A DNA stretch of 64,000 nucleotides. It comes from Flammulina velutipes. Lineage: Eukaryota > Basidiomycota > Agaricomycetes > Agaricales > Physalacriaceae. Both the position numbers and the translations under genes were made by a program. The stretch covers positions 1,116,001 to 1,180,000 of the forward strand of contig CM022373.1 of the NCBI GenBank assembly GCA_011800155.1, read 5' to 3'. Below the pieces are notes generated by a model, which had not been told where the DNA came from, did not search any database, and saw only the letters and a list, made by a program, of their open reading frames with translations. Shown here piece after piece: positions 26,157 to 38,064 of the stretch (position 1 is the first letter of the stretch; each line of letters opens with the position of its first letter).

Positions 26157-29100
26157 ATGCCACCTTCCAGCTCTGAAGCTGATCTCTTTCTCTCGACACT
26201 CCTGGAGAGTGGTCGCAAAGTCATCTCATATCCCGGAACCAGCCAGTATGCAGTCGGCGGTGTATCTGCCTGTGGTCTCGCCGCCATGGGCTTTGCCAAG
26301 TTCTGTATCGAACTCTTCGAAACTGAGCCAGACCGGACGCTTGCGTTGTACCAACTCTCCTCCAAAGATTCCGTCGACGTATGTTCCATCTCACTGGCCT
26401 CACCACACTCCTAGCTCACGTTCATTTGTAGCAAATAATGTCCATTTGCTCGCAACGAGGCGAAAACGAATCCCACCTCGAAGTATCCGCTATATACAAC
26501 ATGCCGTTCTTTTTGGATTCGATAGAGCGAGGAGGGACGGACCAGGTCCTCGCTAAGGAACACGAACTCGCAAAGCTCGTAGGGTATGCGCCTCTTTTGA
26601 ACAACTCAGCTTATTTGGCTCTAATATTTGGCCTTCTAGCGCTCTCCATCGGGGAAAGGCTGGCAAAGCAAAATCCTCCGTCCTAATACTGACACGCCCT
26701 CCCGAAATCATCGCCTGTGCCAGAGTCGGCACCCCCGAGGGAGATATCTTCGTCATATTCGACTCTCATCCCCGAGTAAAATTTCCAGATGGTTCTGGGA
26801 TGTTGTTCTTTACAGCTTCGGAAGATGCGGTGAATTACCTAACTGTTACGTTCGCCGTCGACTTTGACTTGGACGACCCCAGTCTGAGTTGGCATGCACA
26901 GTGCGCCGCGCAGGTTTCTGGAGACCTATTTTTTGTGAGAGGCCAAGCGTGGACTAAGAAACCAAGCCCTACGGAAGACAAAGGGAAAGGGAAGGAAAAG
27001 GAGAACGTAGGCATGCATCGACATCGACCCATTCCAACTTCATCTTACGCCGCGGAGATGTCGCAACCCCCTTTCAACGACATCACTCGCAGACGAACTC
27101 AAGATATGCCTGGTCCATCTCAGAAACCCGATAGGATGCGTTGTTATCAACCGAAGAACTCCCAGATACAGGCTGCCGCTCAAATACAGCAAATTGAGAG
27201 GCTGAAAACTCCCCAACGAAAGCCAGATTATGAGGCGCACTCAATGCCTTCTGACCCCTCAGGTAATGTCTATTTTGCTCGCCTTGGGTACCGGTCTGAC
27301 ATTTTGGCAGCAGATATACCAACATCTTCACCCCCGCCCTACTCGACGCCGCGTTTTAGATCCCATGCACTCGCCGATGATTCAATCGAACTCCTAGCAG
27401 CTTTGGAAGACGACCTCCAGTCAGCACGAATGGTCGAAAGACAAATTCTTGAAGAAAAGGAAGCTTTCGAGTGCTGTCAACTCATCACGAGGCTACATGA
27501 GGAGAAACAAGCCACCGAGATTCGAATCGCACACGAGCGCCAGCAGATGGAGAAGCTCCGCGCAGAGGAGGCGGCTGCGACGAAGTTAAAACGCAAAGAG
27601 GCGAAGCGAAAACTTCGCAGGGAGAGGGCTGCGTCCCACCAGGACGTGCAGCTTGAGAATGCTCATCCGCAGCTGGATGCTCGAGAAAGCCGTCAGACGG
27701 TAGACGCTCAGACATCTGGTGCCTCATCGTCCACCCGTGGGGACTCTCAGACACAGCGACGACGTGCCCAATCGTCCGGATACCACTCTTCCCCGATGTC
27801 GGGGTACCCTCTTCAACAGGAAGCTGAACCATCTTTGATCGCACAAGAGCGCTACCTGCCGGTTACGCAGGCATACACTGCTCAGGTCGAGGATGATGCA
27901 GCGATCGCACAACACCTCCAAGAAGAGTATGATGCCGAACACGAAGTTCTGAAGGCCAGCGCCAGGCGTGCGCGTGGTCTCCAGGATGAATATGACGCCG
28001 ACGCCACTGCTCGTCGAATTTTTGACGAAGAAGATCTGAGTCAAGAGGTGGAGCTTACTCGAGTGTTGCCGCATGACTCTCTTGCATCTCTACGCCTAAC
28101 AGACGAAGAACAGTCGAGAGGTAAAGGATCAGATGCCCGTCCCCTCGTCGAGGATGTCGATTTGAAGGCTGCTCTTAGGATGCAGATGGACTTTGATGAA
28201 GAGGATCGGATGCTTGCTGCTACACTTGCAACCCTCAGGACTGGACCCAGCCAAGAAACGTTTGATTGCAACGTATGCCTGGATACTCAATCCATCGAAG
28301 ATCGAGCAATCATTCCTCAGTGCAACCATGTCACCTGTAGAAATTGCCTTCGTACGCAGGTCGAGACGACTATCAAGGACAACAAGTATCCAGTTTACTG
28401 TCCGGCATGTGGCACTGATGAAGGTCAAAGTTCCGGTGAGTGGTGACCGCTTCCTGTGAAAGGGAGAAGACTGACAACCTTCGACAGTTATTGACCATGA
28501 TGTCGTCGGAGTTGTTGGCATATCAGAGGAGGTCTTTGCAAAGTTCCAGGAACTGGCTCTAGCAACCTTTTCTGTCGACGTGACTTGCCCGAGGTAAGAT
28601 GCATTCCAACTGGCATCCCTAGCTCCATTCCAGTGGCTAACACTTCTTCAAGATGCAGATGCACCGTCAAGATCGACCGCGAAGAGTACATGAAAACCAA
28701 CGAGTTAACGTGCCTTCTTGAATGTGGTTATAACTGGTGCAAGCATTGTAACCAGGAGATTCCGCCAGGCATTGAGCATTCTTGTGATGGCCAGCGTGAA
28801 ATGGATGCTCTCGCTAAGCAGAACGATTGGAAGCAGTGTCCGGGATGTGGGTAAGAGAATTTCTCTATCGGGTGGAACTGTTTGTTGAACTGTGGTACTA
28901 GGAACTTGGTTCAGAAGGACGGCGGATGCAACCATATCACTGTAAGCCCTTTCAAAATCATTCTATAAGACGTGTCCTAATATCACTTCCAGTGTGTATC
29001 TCGAGGTTGCAATACGTAGGTTGTTGGACAATGATCAACGACCAGTCCTAACTTTTGACTTTCCCTACAGCCATTTCTGTTACACCTGCGGCAAGACACT

Positions 29101-29674
29101 TTGGAGGTCCCCTGAGAAACCAGAACCCGATGTTCTTTATGCACACTGGCGGCAAGGAGAATGTACCAAGCCACTCTATGCGGAAGAAGATATCGTGGAT
29201 GAGCCTATTCCTGAACGTGAGCAGGAATTCATGGTTATCCAGCCAGTGCCCAGGCATCCTCCGCATGCGCCAGTTCTCCTACGCTATGATGAAGAAGATG
29301 ACGAGGAACGCCCGCAGATGTTCCGAAACCTTTCTTACCGCCCGCCTACTCCTCCCCTCCGACATTCATTGTCCCGGTCGCCTTCACCAGCCCCGCTTAT
29401 ACCTCCGATCCCTTTACCTCAAAGGAATGCACTCCATCTACCTCCTGCTCACATGCATCTACCGCCTACTCATCTACCGCCTACTCACATGCATCGCCAC
29501 CACCACCACCACCACCACCACCACCGACGACGACATGCTCCAAATCATCCCTTGGTGACGCCTCCAGCGCTGCCATTTATGTTTGTGCCGTATCCCGGTG
29601 GACCGCTCCCCCATTGGCGTGCGCCCGGCGCCCATGCTACACATACTAATCAACATTCATCTGTTTTTCTGTAG
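26157..29674 (+). CDS. RBR (RING1-IBR-RING2) E3 ligase with cysteine-peptidase-like N-terminal region
   Basis: Eight exons (26157-26378, 26432-26583, 26640-28435, 28488-28593, 28653-28850, 28902-28941, 28993-29015, 29071-29674) give 1046 residues. The first 230 residues contain YAVGGVSACGLAAMGF (Gln30, Cys39), ILTRPPEIIA and IFVIFDSHPR (His168), a spacing like papain-fold peptidases. Residues about 400-600 are charged and coiled-coil-like. RING1 starts at CNVCLD (about 667) and ends YCPAC; IBR runs from CPRCRC through NWCKHCNQ; RING2 is CPGCG..DGGCNHIT..FCYTCG, with the cysteine of GGC in the place of the RBR catalytic cysteine. The tail is proline-rich with a run of nine histidines. RBR ligases receive ubiquitin on RING2 before transfer. 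The start is uncertain: MPPSSS at 26157 is preferred. Confidence 0.85.
29498..29526 (+). repeat. CAC microsatellite coding for polyhistidine
   Basis: A run of CAC triplets encoding nine histidines within the last exon of the RBR gene, next to short repeats of LPPTH/LPPAH. Length variation would stay in frame. Confidence 0.85.
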
Positions 29675-29839
29675 TATCCTTTGAATTAGTCAAGTTTGCT
29701 CTACGCCACAGGCCCACAAACATTACGTACCAAATCTTGAAAAAATGTCCATCAACCAATACTTACTCCGGATTCTCGTGAGAACAAGGTTCCATCTTTC
29801 CAACATACCACTCGTTCTTTCACCGACTCTCTTTGGGGC

Positions 29840-32079
29840 ATGACTGAAGAACACGAATACCGAAGAAAACTATTTGACTTCAAGCATTCTTCACTCGACC
29901 CTAAACCTGATGCTCCGAGTATACCAACTGGGGATTGTCCACTGGAGTTCTTCGACAGACATTTAGCGGAGCACCTCGTCCTTAAACACGTCGTAGTCCT
30001 TCCCTCTCTCCTCGCCGATCTTGCTCAGATCAAGGATACACACGCATCTGATCTGGACGCCGTACCAGACAGATGCTATGCTCTCATCGACGATCACGAC
30101 GAACGGTACGACCGCGTGGACGGCGAATTCGTCTGCGAACTTAGAAGGAGAGACATCAACATGAGCTGCTGCAGAGTCGCGGCCGCGATGTTGATACATC
30201 CCACCCACCCTAATGAACTCCCGGGGTTCGTGCAATGGGGCCACTGCCCGATCATATCTCAAGATAGACCCCTGGACAACAAATACGTTGTACAGGAATT
30301 TGCGTTGAAATTTTCAGATGTAGTTCATGACTCAAGGTGGGCACCTAGACTCGTCAACTCGTCGTTGGACGCTGCCGCCAGGACCAAGATCGTCGCCCTT
30401 GTCAACAACACGCAATATCCCGCAGTCGGTATGTTCTTTTGCACCGAAGCGCTGCCATTGCTCCAACAAATGGACCAAATTCCTCCTCGAAAGACGTTCG
30501 ACTGGTGGTACGACTCGTCCTGCTCCAAAATGTCTAAACCCAAGACAGATCCAGTATATCCTCCCGATGCGCCACATCCTCTCTGGAATCTTCCGAAGAA
30601 GATGACCACCCTTGTCTCTGCGCCTACCCGCCGTAGCCCTCGAGATACTGGACGTTCTCTCCCAGAACCAGGGGATGTCAAGCCTATCATCTGTGCAAAT
30701 TCTGCCAAAAAGGGATACTCGCCTCAATGTCGAGATTACATCCAGAAGGTGAGTGGCTTGCCGTCCACTGAATAGATGTTTACAAGCCTATAGGCGTGGA
30801 CAAACGCGGTTCGGACGGATGCCACGGGCATAGTCTTCGACTGTGGTAATTTTATCAGGATTGGTGTACGTCACCGCAAGAGCCAAACGTTGTTCTTGTC
30901 AGAACTTCTGGATATCCGGAAATCTGTGTCCCCTGCGTATGGAGAAGTGTGGGCCGCTATGCACATAGCTTTCCTCTATGACGCTCTACAACGGTTACCG
31001 CTACTTGACAAGGAGTACGCGGCTACTGCTCTGAGTAATGGAAGTCTGGGGGTTGAGGTTTCACTGAATCCTGGCTTCAGTTCCGGGAATCGATCATCGA
31101 GCCTCAACGAGAAGAAACGACGCTTCGAAGATGAGCAAGTTGTGGACAAGGATGACGATCCTGCGCTCCCTGATAATCACGTATTGGAATCAATTCCACC
31201 TGAGCGCAAACGCAGACGCACGTTGTCTGGCGTTGCCCTTCGAGACGAGGTAGGGCTCATCTTCGAATCCAAGCTGTCAAAATAATGTCATGCCTGTAGA
31301 TACTAGCGAAGACAAGAGTACAGCTTCGCGCCTGCGATGCCGTTCTACTCTACTTTCGGTTCGAGATCTACGACTCTGTTGCGCCTCTCGTCCTTATCCC
31401 TGATCTTACTCTGAAACCAAAAACAACCTATAAACCGAAACATTATTGCATCGTCACTGTAAACGAAAGGCTGGGCGGTGGTGCCACTGGGGACGTCTTC
31501 AGGGCAACCCTATTACAAGCTCCCAACTCAAGCATTCCAGAAGGAGGCGTTTCGTTCGTCATCAAACTTGCTACAGTCCCAAAGCGCGTCAAGCGCATCT
31601 CACACGAATACCACATGTACGCCGAGCTTCGAGCACAAAGTGTCACTGGGATTCCATTCTACATCGCCTATTTCAGGGAGTCGAAGAACAGGCTAGGAGC
31701 CCTCATGCTAGGTGACGCTGGGCAGCCTCTCCCTCGCATTGATAATATAAAGGAAAGGTTAAAAGAGGAAGGGTACACCCGTTCTCCGTCTTTCCACTTC
31801 TGGCTCACAGTGTTCTCGTCTAGGCACCAGTTGGCATCTACGCTCGAACAGATTCATAAATCCTCAGTGCTTCATCGAGATATTCGGAGCTGGAACATAC
31901 TCATCGACGACTATGGGCGCTGGACTATATCAGACTTTGACCGGGCCAGTTTATATATGGCAACAGACAAAGAATACGCGGCAGAGAAGGAGAAGTTGCG
32001 AAGACTTATCTCTGGCGAAGATGTCGATGAGATGACTATGATTGGGAAAGAGGAGATACTATCTAGCTACACAGATTGA
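29840..32079 (+). CDS. Fungal protein-kinase-like protein K1
   Basis: Four exons (29840-30748, 30794-31249, 31300-31772, 31824-32079) give 697 residues. About 450 residues of conserved but unassigned sequence precede a compact kinase fold. Its parts are the Gly-rich loop NERLGGGATGDVFRA (about 513), VIKLA lysine, SHEYHMYAEL as the C-helix glutamate, HRDIRSWNIL catalytic loop (about 630) and SDFDRA in place of DFG. It resembles the large FunK1-like kinase families of Agaricomycetes, though membership in that Pfam family is not certain. The kinase C-lobe after the DFD is short. Tandem with K2. All catalytic residues are present, so it could be active. Confidence 0.8.
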
Positions 32080-32279
32080 GGGATGTATCCCGTACGGTAT
32101 AAGGATAAGTACTTAGCACTGCAAAATATCCTTTGACGACGAAGCTGTAGTCATGATATGATGCATTGTTGCATTGCCTGCCGGCAGTATTGGTCAACAC
32201 AGGTCCTAATTTGGAAAGTTGAACTTGAATTCGTACCACCTGTCCTCCTTTCATCTTGCTTCCATCGCACTTCTTGAGT

Positions 32280-34538
32280 ATGACTGAGGAGACATGCCAA
32301 CAAAAACTCTACAAATTTAAGCATCCTCCATTTACTCCTCTTCCTGGGGCACCCATTATACCTTCTCCTGATTGCCCACTGGAGCTCTTCGACAGACATC
32401 TAGCAGACCATCTCGTCCTAAAACGCGTCAAAGTCCTCCCATCTCTCCTTGACGACCTCGCCCAAATCAAGGATACATACGCATCCGACCTAGATGCACT
32501 ACCCGACGAATGCTACGCTTTTAGCGAAGATCACTACAAATATCTGGATGCCTCTAATGCAGAATTCATACGTGACTTAAGAGGCAAAGGGCTCAACGTG
32601 CCTTGTACGAAAGTTGCCGCTGCAATGCTGATCCATCCCTCACACCCTGACGAGTTGCCCGCGTTGATACATTGGGGAGATTGTCCAATTCTATCCAAAG
32701 AATTTGTGACGCTCTCCAATAAATATGTCGTGCAGGAGACTGTACTCAAATTCCTGGACGTCGTTCGTGATCCAAGCCACGCTCGTCTACTAATCAATTC
32801 ACCTTTGGACACCGCTACTAGAACCAAAGTTGTCGCGCTGGTCAAGAACGTACCCTATCCGGCAATCGGGATGTTCTTTTGCACCGACGCCTTCCCTTTG
32901 CTTGAGGAAATGGATAAGTTCCATCCCCGCAGAACCTTCGATTGGTCGTACGATTCTACTTGTTCTAAAAAGCCAAAACCCAAGGCGGCTCCGCGTTACC
33001 CTCCCGATGCACCACTTTCACTTTGGAACCTGCCCGAAAAGATGACCTCACACGTACCCGCTCCTACGCGCCGCAGCCCTCGGGACACGTCCTCCATACC
33101 AGATCCTGGGGATGTCAAGCCTATCATCCGTCCGGATTCTGCGAAAGAAGGCTATAAACCTCAATGTCGAGATTATGTGCAAAGGGTAGGTCACTTGTTC
33201 TTAATCGGATATGAATACTAAATCATGTGCTCTTAGGCATGGATAAATGCAGTTCGGGCAGATGCAACGGGAATAGTCTTCGATTGCGGACATTACATAC
33301 GCATTGGTGTGCGCCACCGTCAAAGTCAGACACTGTTCTTGTCAGAGCTTGTGGATATCCGGGGATGTGAATCCCCGCCATACGGTGAACTATGGAACGC
33401 TCTGCATATCGCCTTTGTCTACGACGCTATTCAACGGTTGCCATTACTTGACGAAGCGTACGCTGCCGGTTTAAGCGGTGAAAGCCAATATGTGTCTTCA
33501 TCTGGCAAAGAAAATCACTCTCCCAAAGAGCCTCTGCCGAACCCGAAAAAACGGCGATCCGAAGAGACGCATCAGGATGAAGAGAGTGACCTCCTTCCTC
33601 CTCCGAAACCCAAATCCGCCGATTCTGGAGAGTCAAACTCAACATCGCCTCAAGCTAAACGCCGACGTACGCTACCAGACATAGGCGAGGTACGACCAAT
33701 GATAATGTTCTTCCGTCTTGGACATAACCTCGCATTTTTATTAGATACTAGCCAAGACAAGAATTCAACTTCGCTCCTGCGACGCCATTTTGGTCTACTT
33801 TCAATTCGGAATCTACGACTCCATGCTGCCGCTTGTCCTTATTCCTGGTATCCCACCAGAGCATAAGAAGGTGACGCTGAAGCCGAAGCATTACTGCGTC
33901 GTCACCGTAAACGAAAGACTAGGGGGAGGTGCCTCCGGGGACGTCTACAGAGCCACTCTATTGCAAGCCGCCCATTCATCTGTTCCAGAGGGAGGCGTTT
34001 CGTTCGTCGTCAAGCTCGCCACAGTCCTCAAGCGCATCAAGCGCGTCTCGCATGAATACTGTATGTACGCTGAGCTTCGAGCACGTAATGTCACAGGAAT
34101 CCCATTTTACCTCGGTTATTGGAAGGAGTCAAAACACAGGTTGGGAGCCCTCATGCTAGGTGACGCCGGACAACCTCTTCCCTGGATCCCCAATATGGAG
34201 GAAAGGCTGAAAGAAGAAGGGTAACTTACCTTCTCTTCATATAGGACTTGAAGCGACTCATAGCATTCACTTTTAGACATCAACTCATAACTACGCTGAA
34301 GCGGATTCACGAATGTAAAATCCTTCATCGAGACATCCGGACTTGGAACATCCTCGTCGATGATTACGGACGGTGGACCATATCAGACTTTGACAGAGCT
34401 AATTTATACATGGCATCGGATAAAGAATATGAGGAAGAAATGGGGAGGTTACAAAAGCTCGTTGCAGGTGAAGATGTCGATCGGATGCCAATGATCGGGG
34501 AAGACGGGGCGCACTCTAGCTCAAGCGACTCAGATTGA
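32280..34538 (+). CDS. Fungal protein-kinase-like protein K2
   Basis: Four exons (32280-33185, 33237-33689, 33745-34220, 34277-34538) give 698 residues, with the same exon plan as K1. Gly-rich loop NERLGGGASGDVYRA, VVKLA lysine, HRDIRTWNIL and SDFDRA are intact. The middle exon ends in a basic, possibly nuclear segment (AKRRRTLPDI). The 3' half of exon 1 is almost identical to K4 on the opposite strand about 8.5 kb away, while flanking coding sequence is clearly diverged. Upstream sequence (from about 32120) is also shared with K4. Convergent with K3, 26 bp between stop codons. Confidence 0.8.
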
Positions 34539-34564
34539 AGAATTATATACAGTATAATTAGGTG

Positions 34565-37296
34565 CTATTGATCTAGCTTGGATTTCTTCTTTGACCTATG
34601 CTGGCGTGCCGAAAACATCCTGTTCTCCACTTCATTTAAATGGAAGTGGGTAAAAATAGAGTTCAGCGCCCTCCAATCCAGCAAACGGGCATGTTGAGCC
34701 TCATCGGATTGATAGTCTTCTGCTTCGAAATAGTTAGCGTTTTTCCAGCCAACCACACAGAAACCAGGTCTTTCCTCGTCTTCGGTGTCGACGAGGATAT
34801 TATCGGCGCGCAGCGTCCCGTGCGTAAATCCGAGGTCATGGAGATCCATCAGCCAAATTTCGAGCGCGTCTCTGGATTGGTCGGTTAGGCATGTGTACAG
34901 GTATTGTGGGTCGGTTCAGACTTACCTCGTGCGTACCTTCATGCTTTTACCGTGAGGGTTGCCCCGCTGCTCCTGAAACATGACTGCGTTTCCCTCGTGC
35001 TTATAGAGACCAAAAGTCCGCAATAGCCCACAGACACCCTTCTCTTGCAGGATCATATAGATGTTGTACTCCCATTCCAGAGAGACAGTATCGGTGGCAT
35101 TGGTTCCAAACTTGGCGACGAAATTTGGGCCCCGACATTCATCCTTGATGGTGTTGTAACGCGTACAGGAGAATGATCTCCCGGCACCTTTGAGAGTTTT
35201 GTGTATGTACAAAGAGAAAGACGTTCCTGGGCGTCCAGCTATCGAATCGGATCGAAAGCTGGCCGGTGGTTCAGGAAGCGCACTGAGATGAGTGTGGCTT
35301 GCATCTCTGATCCACATTAATGAAACGAATTCATTGCTGTCAAATTTGTTTTGCAGCTTCAAGATCTAGATACGTGTATGATTTTCAAAAGTATTGTGTA
35401 TTGATTTGTTGAACATACCTCATGGAGAGGAACTTCTTCTTGGGATTTCCGATTTCCGGAACGTCCATCGTTGTCGTAGAGGCGAGCGTCGTAGGACTTA
35501 GGGAGGGTAGGTGTGCGTGCCTTTAACTCATCCATAGTTCGTGTCGCTCGTTGTATCGCGTCATTCAAAGCCCTCATCATCAAGCCACAACGAGACTTGA
35601 AATAGGAAGGTCGAGCAACTCGCGAAACGTCAGAGATGAGGAACGTCTGAGTATCGCGATGGCGCATCCCAATCATTTCCTCGTTCCCATTGCTAAGAAC
35701 TACATATGTCCCGTCGATGGCGACAAGTTCTGCCCAGATCTGATACAATTGAGCTCCCGTGTTTCAATATAAGTGACGCTAACCTGCTGCAGGATACATT
35801 TTGCCTTAGTTAGTGGACCGCCAGCTGGCGTATCCACCCAGAAGGGCGACCACGATGCCGGTGGTTGGGCATCGGACGTTGCGCTGTCGAAACCTGTCTT
35901 GCGACCAGTAACAGTAGGTCGTCCGTTGTGGGTGCAAGCAGCTTCGGCCCTACATTTATTAGTGCATTTAACCCAAGGGAAATCCTCGTCTAGAGAAGAG
36001 AGATATTTGATTGCATTCCAAACCTCGTGATCTAAGCAACTCGCCAACTTGTACTCCCAGACCATGATGGGCGAGAGATCATGTTCGACGACCTTCTCCA
36101 ATTGCTCCCTTAACCACTGACTCGGGGCGGCATCGGGTTTCAAGTAGAGATATCCATCCCCCACGGCCTTGATAAGTCCGTGTATGGGATCGATACGGTG
36201 AAACAGAAAAGACTTCCAGTCGTTGTGGGAGGCAAATATTGTCGATGAGACTTCTGCGCAGAACTCGTTCATCGTTGCGCATCGCTGGTGTATGATCCTT
36301 TCGTTAGGCTGAACACCACTAATTACTCTGGGTTGGCGACCGAGTACATGGGTACGCGAGATACTGTGAAGCGCGTGGTTCTTTGGGATGGGCGGAGGTT
36401 GGTAGTCCGCCTCGAGCATCGCTTTGTCGACCAGTTGCTCAAGAAAAGAGTGATAGTCGCCGGGGTATGGGAGGACTCTTTTCAAAATGAGGTCTGGATG
36501 CAAATGCTTGTCGAAGTATTTCTGTTCCCGCGTTCCACGTCCGGTAGTGCTATATGTCCTGTTGGTGGCTCGCGTGCGCCTCTTCGGCGTTGATTTCGTG
36601 TTCGTGATGGAGGCAGTGCGGGCTGCCCTTTTTAGTACATTTGCTAGTAGGGATTGTTCCCCAGCCCCAGTGGATCGACCAGCTGTCGATCTAGAGGCAC
36701 TGGACTGAATCGATCGAAGTGATGTTGAAGCAGTCGCAGGTGGCAGTGTGGCAGCACTATCCATAGTGACTCCAGGATGCGAGAGTATCTCGAAGTCCTC
36801 CACGATCCAGTCGAAAAATAGACTAATGTCTTCTGATTTTTTCGGAACAGATTCAGGTGTGGAAGAATCCTCGTTAACTATCACGGTATTCAACAAACAG
36901 AATGACAACGCAATGGAAGACTATAAGACTTACATGCCTGGTTCACTGCGCTTTGTGCCGGAGGTGATGTAGGGCCTGAAATAAAGACATTTGGTGACTG
37001 CATGTTGGCGCCAGAGCATTGACTCACTTTCGAGAATTGGAATTGCGGGATGATGTGGGACGGTTGGGGTTGTAACATATACGCGATCGGCATTCGATGA
37101 GGTTCCAGTAGCGTGTACCGGGGTTAGAGCGATTGTGGGACGTGACGTTGATTCAGCATTGCCCTTCGGGTTCTTGTTGAACTTCAAGTTCATGGCAGCG
37201 TACTTGTTTCTGGGCGGTTTGGGAGCTATCACGGCAGTCAATGGGTGGTAGCGGGGATTTGAAGGATAGTTATTCACCTGAGGCGGGTGCGACCAT
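34565..37296 (-). CDS. Kinase-like protein K3, probable pseudokinase
   Basis: I splice this from 37296 (ATG of MVAPAS) to 34565 through seven introns, all in phase. The 3' exons are related to the kinase region of K1/K2/K4. The N-terminal part differs and is S/T/P-rich with a DRNA-binding-like basic stretch (PKRRTRATNRT). In the kinase part the lysine (NFVAKFG) and C-helix glutamate (EWEYNIY) remain, but the HRD loop reads HGTLRADNIL, so the catalytic Asp is replaced, and DFG is replaced by VGW. The reading frame is otherwise intact and the protein extends past the motif to KKKSKLDQ. This fits a pseudokinase rather than a decayed gene. The first two small exons are the least certain. Confidence 0.65.
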
Positions 37297-38064
37297 GTCG
37301 AGATAGAGTGTATCGATGCGAGACACCGAATATAAGTATACGGACTATATATCCGAAGACAATTGAAAGTAGAACAATAGACACATTACCCTAGAGATGG
37401 ATACTAGCTGATGAGACGCAGAGTAGAAGTGGACAAACAGGCGGCTCTAAGCCCATGTCACCAATTCGGACAATAGGCAAAGGACCTTGGGAATCTCGAA
37501 GGAAGGTACATGAGATGGCATCAGGCGGGACGGTGATGGTATGAACTAGTAGTGCTCTTGGAGCGACCATTTCGACCTTCAAAGATACAGCTGTACGGCT
37601 TGATGATTTTCTGAGGAGTCTGTTGAGCTGAGAAAGGACTCTGAAGAATATTGAGATTTTTGGTGTGGAGGAAAGGAAGAAAGGTGATTGCCTATTTCGG
37701 AGTGTACACTGATGCATGTCATTTAAATGCGCATGGTGTTGTGTGTCCATGATTGATGAAGGTTGACGGAGAATAGGTCGAAGCTGAATGAAAACAAGAG
37801 ATATTACCATTTCGTACACAAGAGCAGTTTCTATGGGAGAAGAAAACCATGATTGCCTAGAATATTGCGGATAGTGTGTCCATGATTGATGAAGGTTGAA
37901 TGAAAACAAGAGATCTTACCATTTCGTGCACAAAAGCAGAGCGAGAATACAATAGACCTTGTCTCCTTAAGTGTCTGCTCGCTTGAAGTCGTAATATGTC
38001 GAACGATTCAACGAATTCGAAAGCGATAACATTTAATTGTATCCCACGTTGCTTGGTTACCGTA
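37297..38064. other. Intergenic between K3 and the GDPase, with a partial tandem repeat
   Basis: No convincing gene; two minus-strand frames (up to 172 codons) show no family features. Within it, 37743-37827 and 37876-37939 are direct repeats that share GTGTCCATGATTGATGAAGG and a following segment; the first copy has about 20 extra bases. Confidence 0.5.
37743..37939. repeat. Two-copy direct repeat upstream of K3
   Basis: Copies at 37743-37827 and 37876-37939, about 90 percent identical apart from an insertion of about 20 bp in the first. On the minus strand each carries an ATGGTAAGATCTC-like or ATGGTAATATCTC donor-like site, so a small duplicated exon is possible but unsupported. Confidence 0.7.

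Noticed and set aside
25856..26389. 177-codon antisense ORF over the RBR gene start
   Set aside because: Shadow of the conserved peptidase-like region on the plus strand.
34616..34641. Near-perfect palindrome CCACTTCATTTAAATGGAAGTGG
   Set aside because: It lies inside the last coding exon of K3 and encodes part of THFHLNEVE; a regulatory reading is not needed.
37391..37909. 172-codon minus-strand ORF between K3 and the GDPase
   Set aside because: Low-quality composition, crosses an internal direct repeat, and shows no recognisable motif or promoter.
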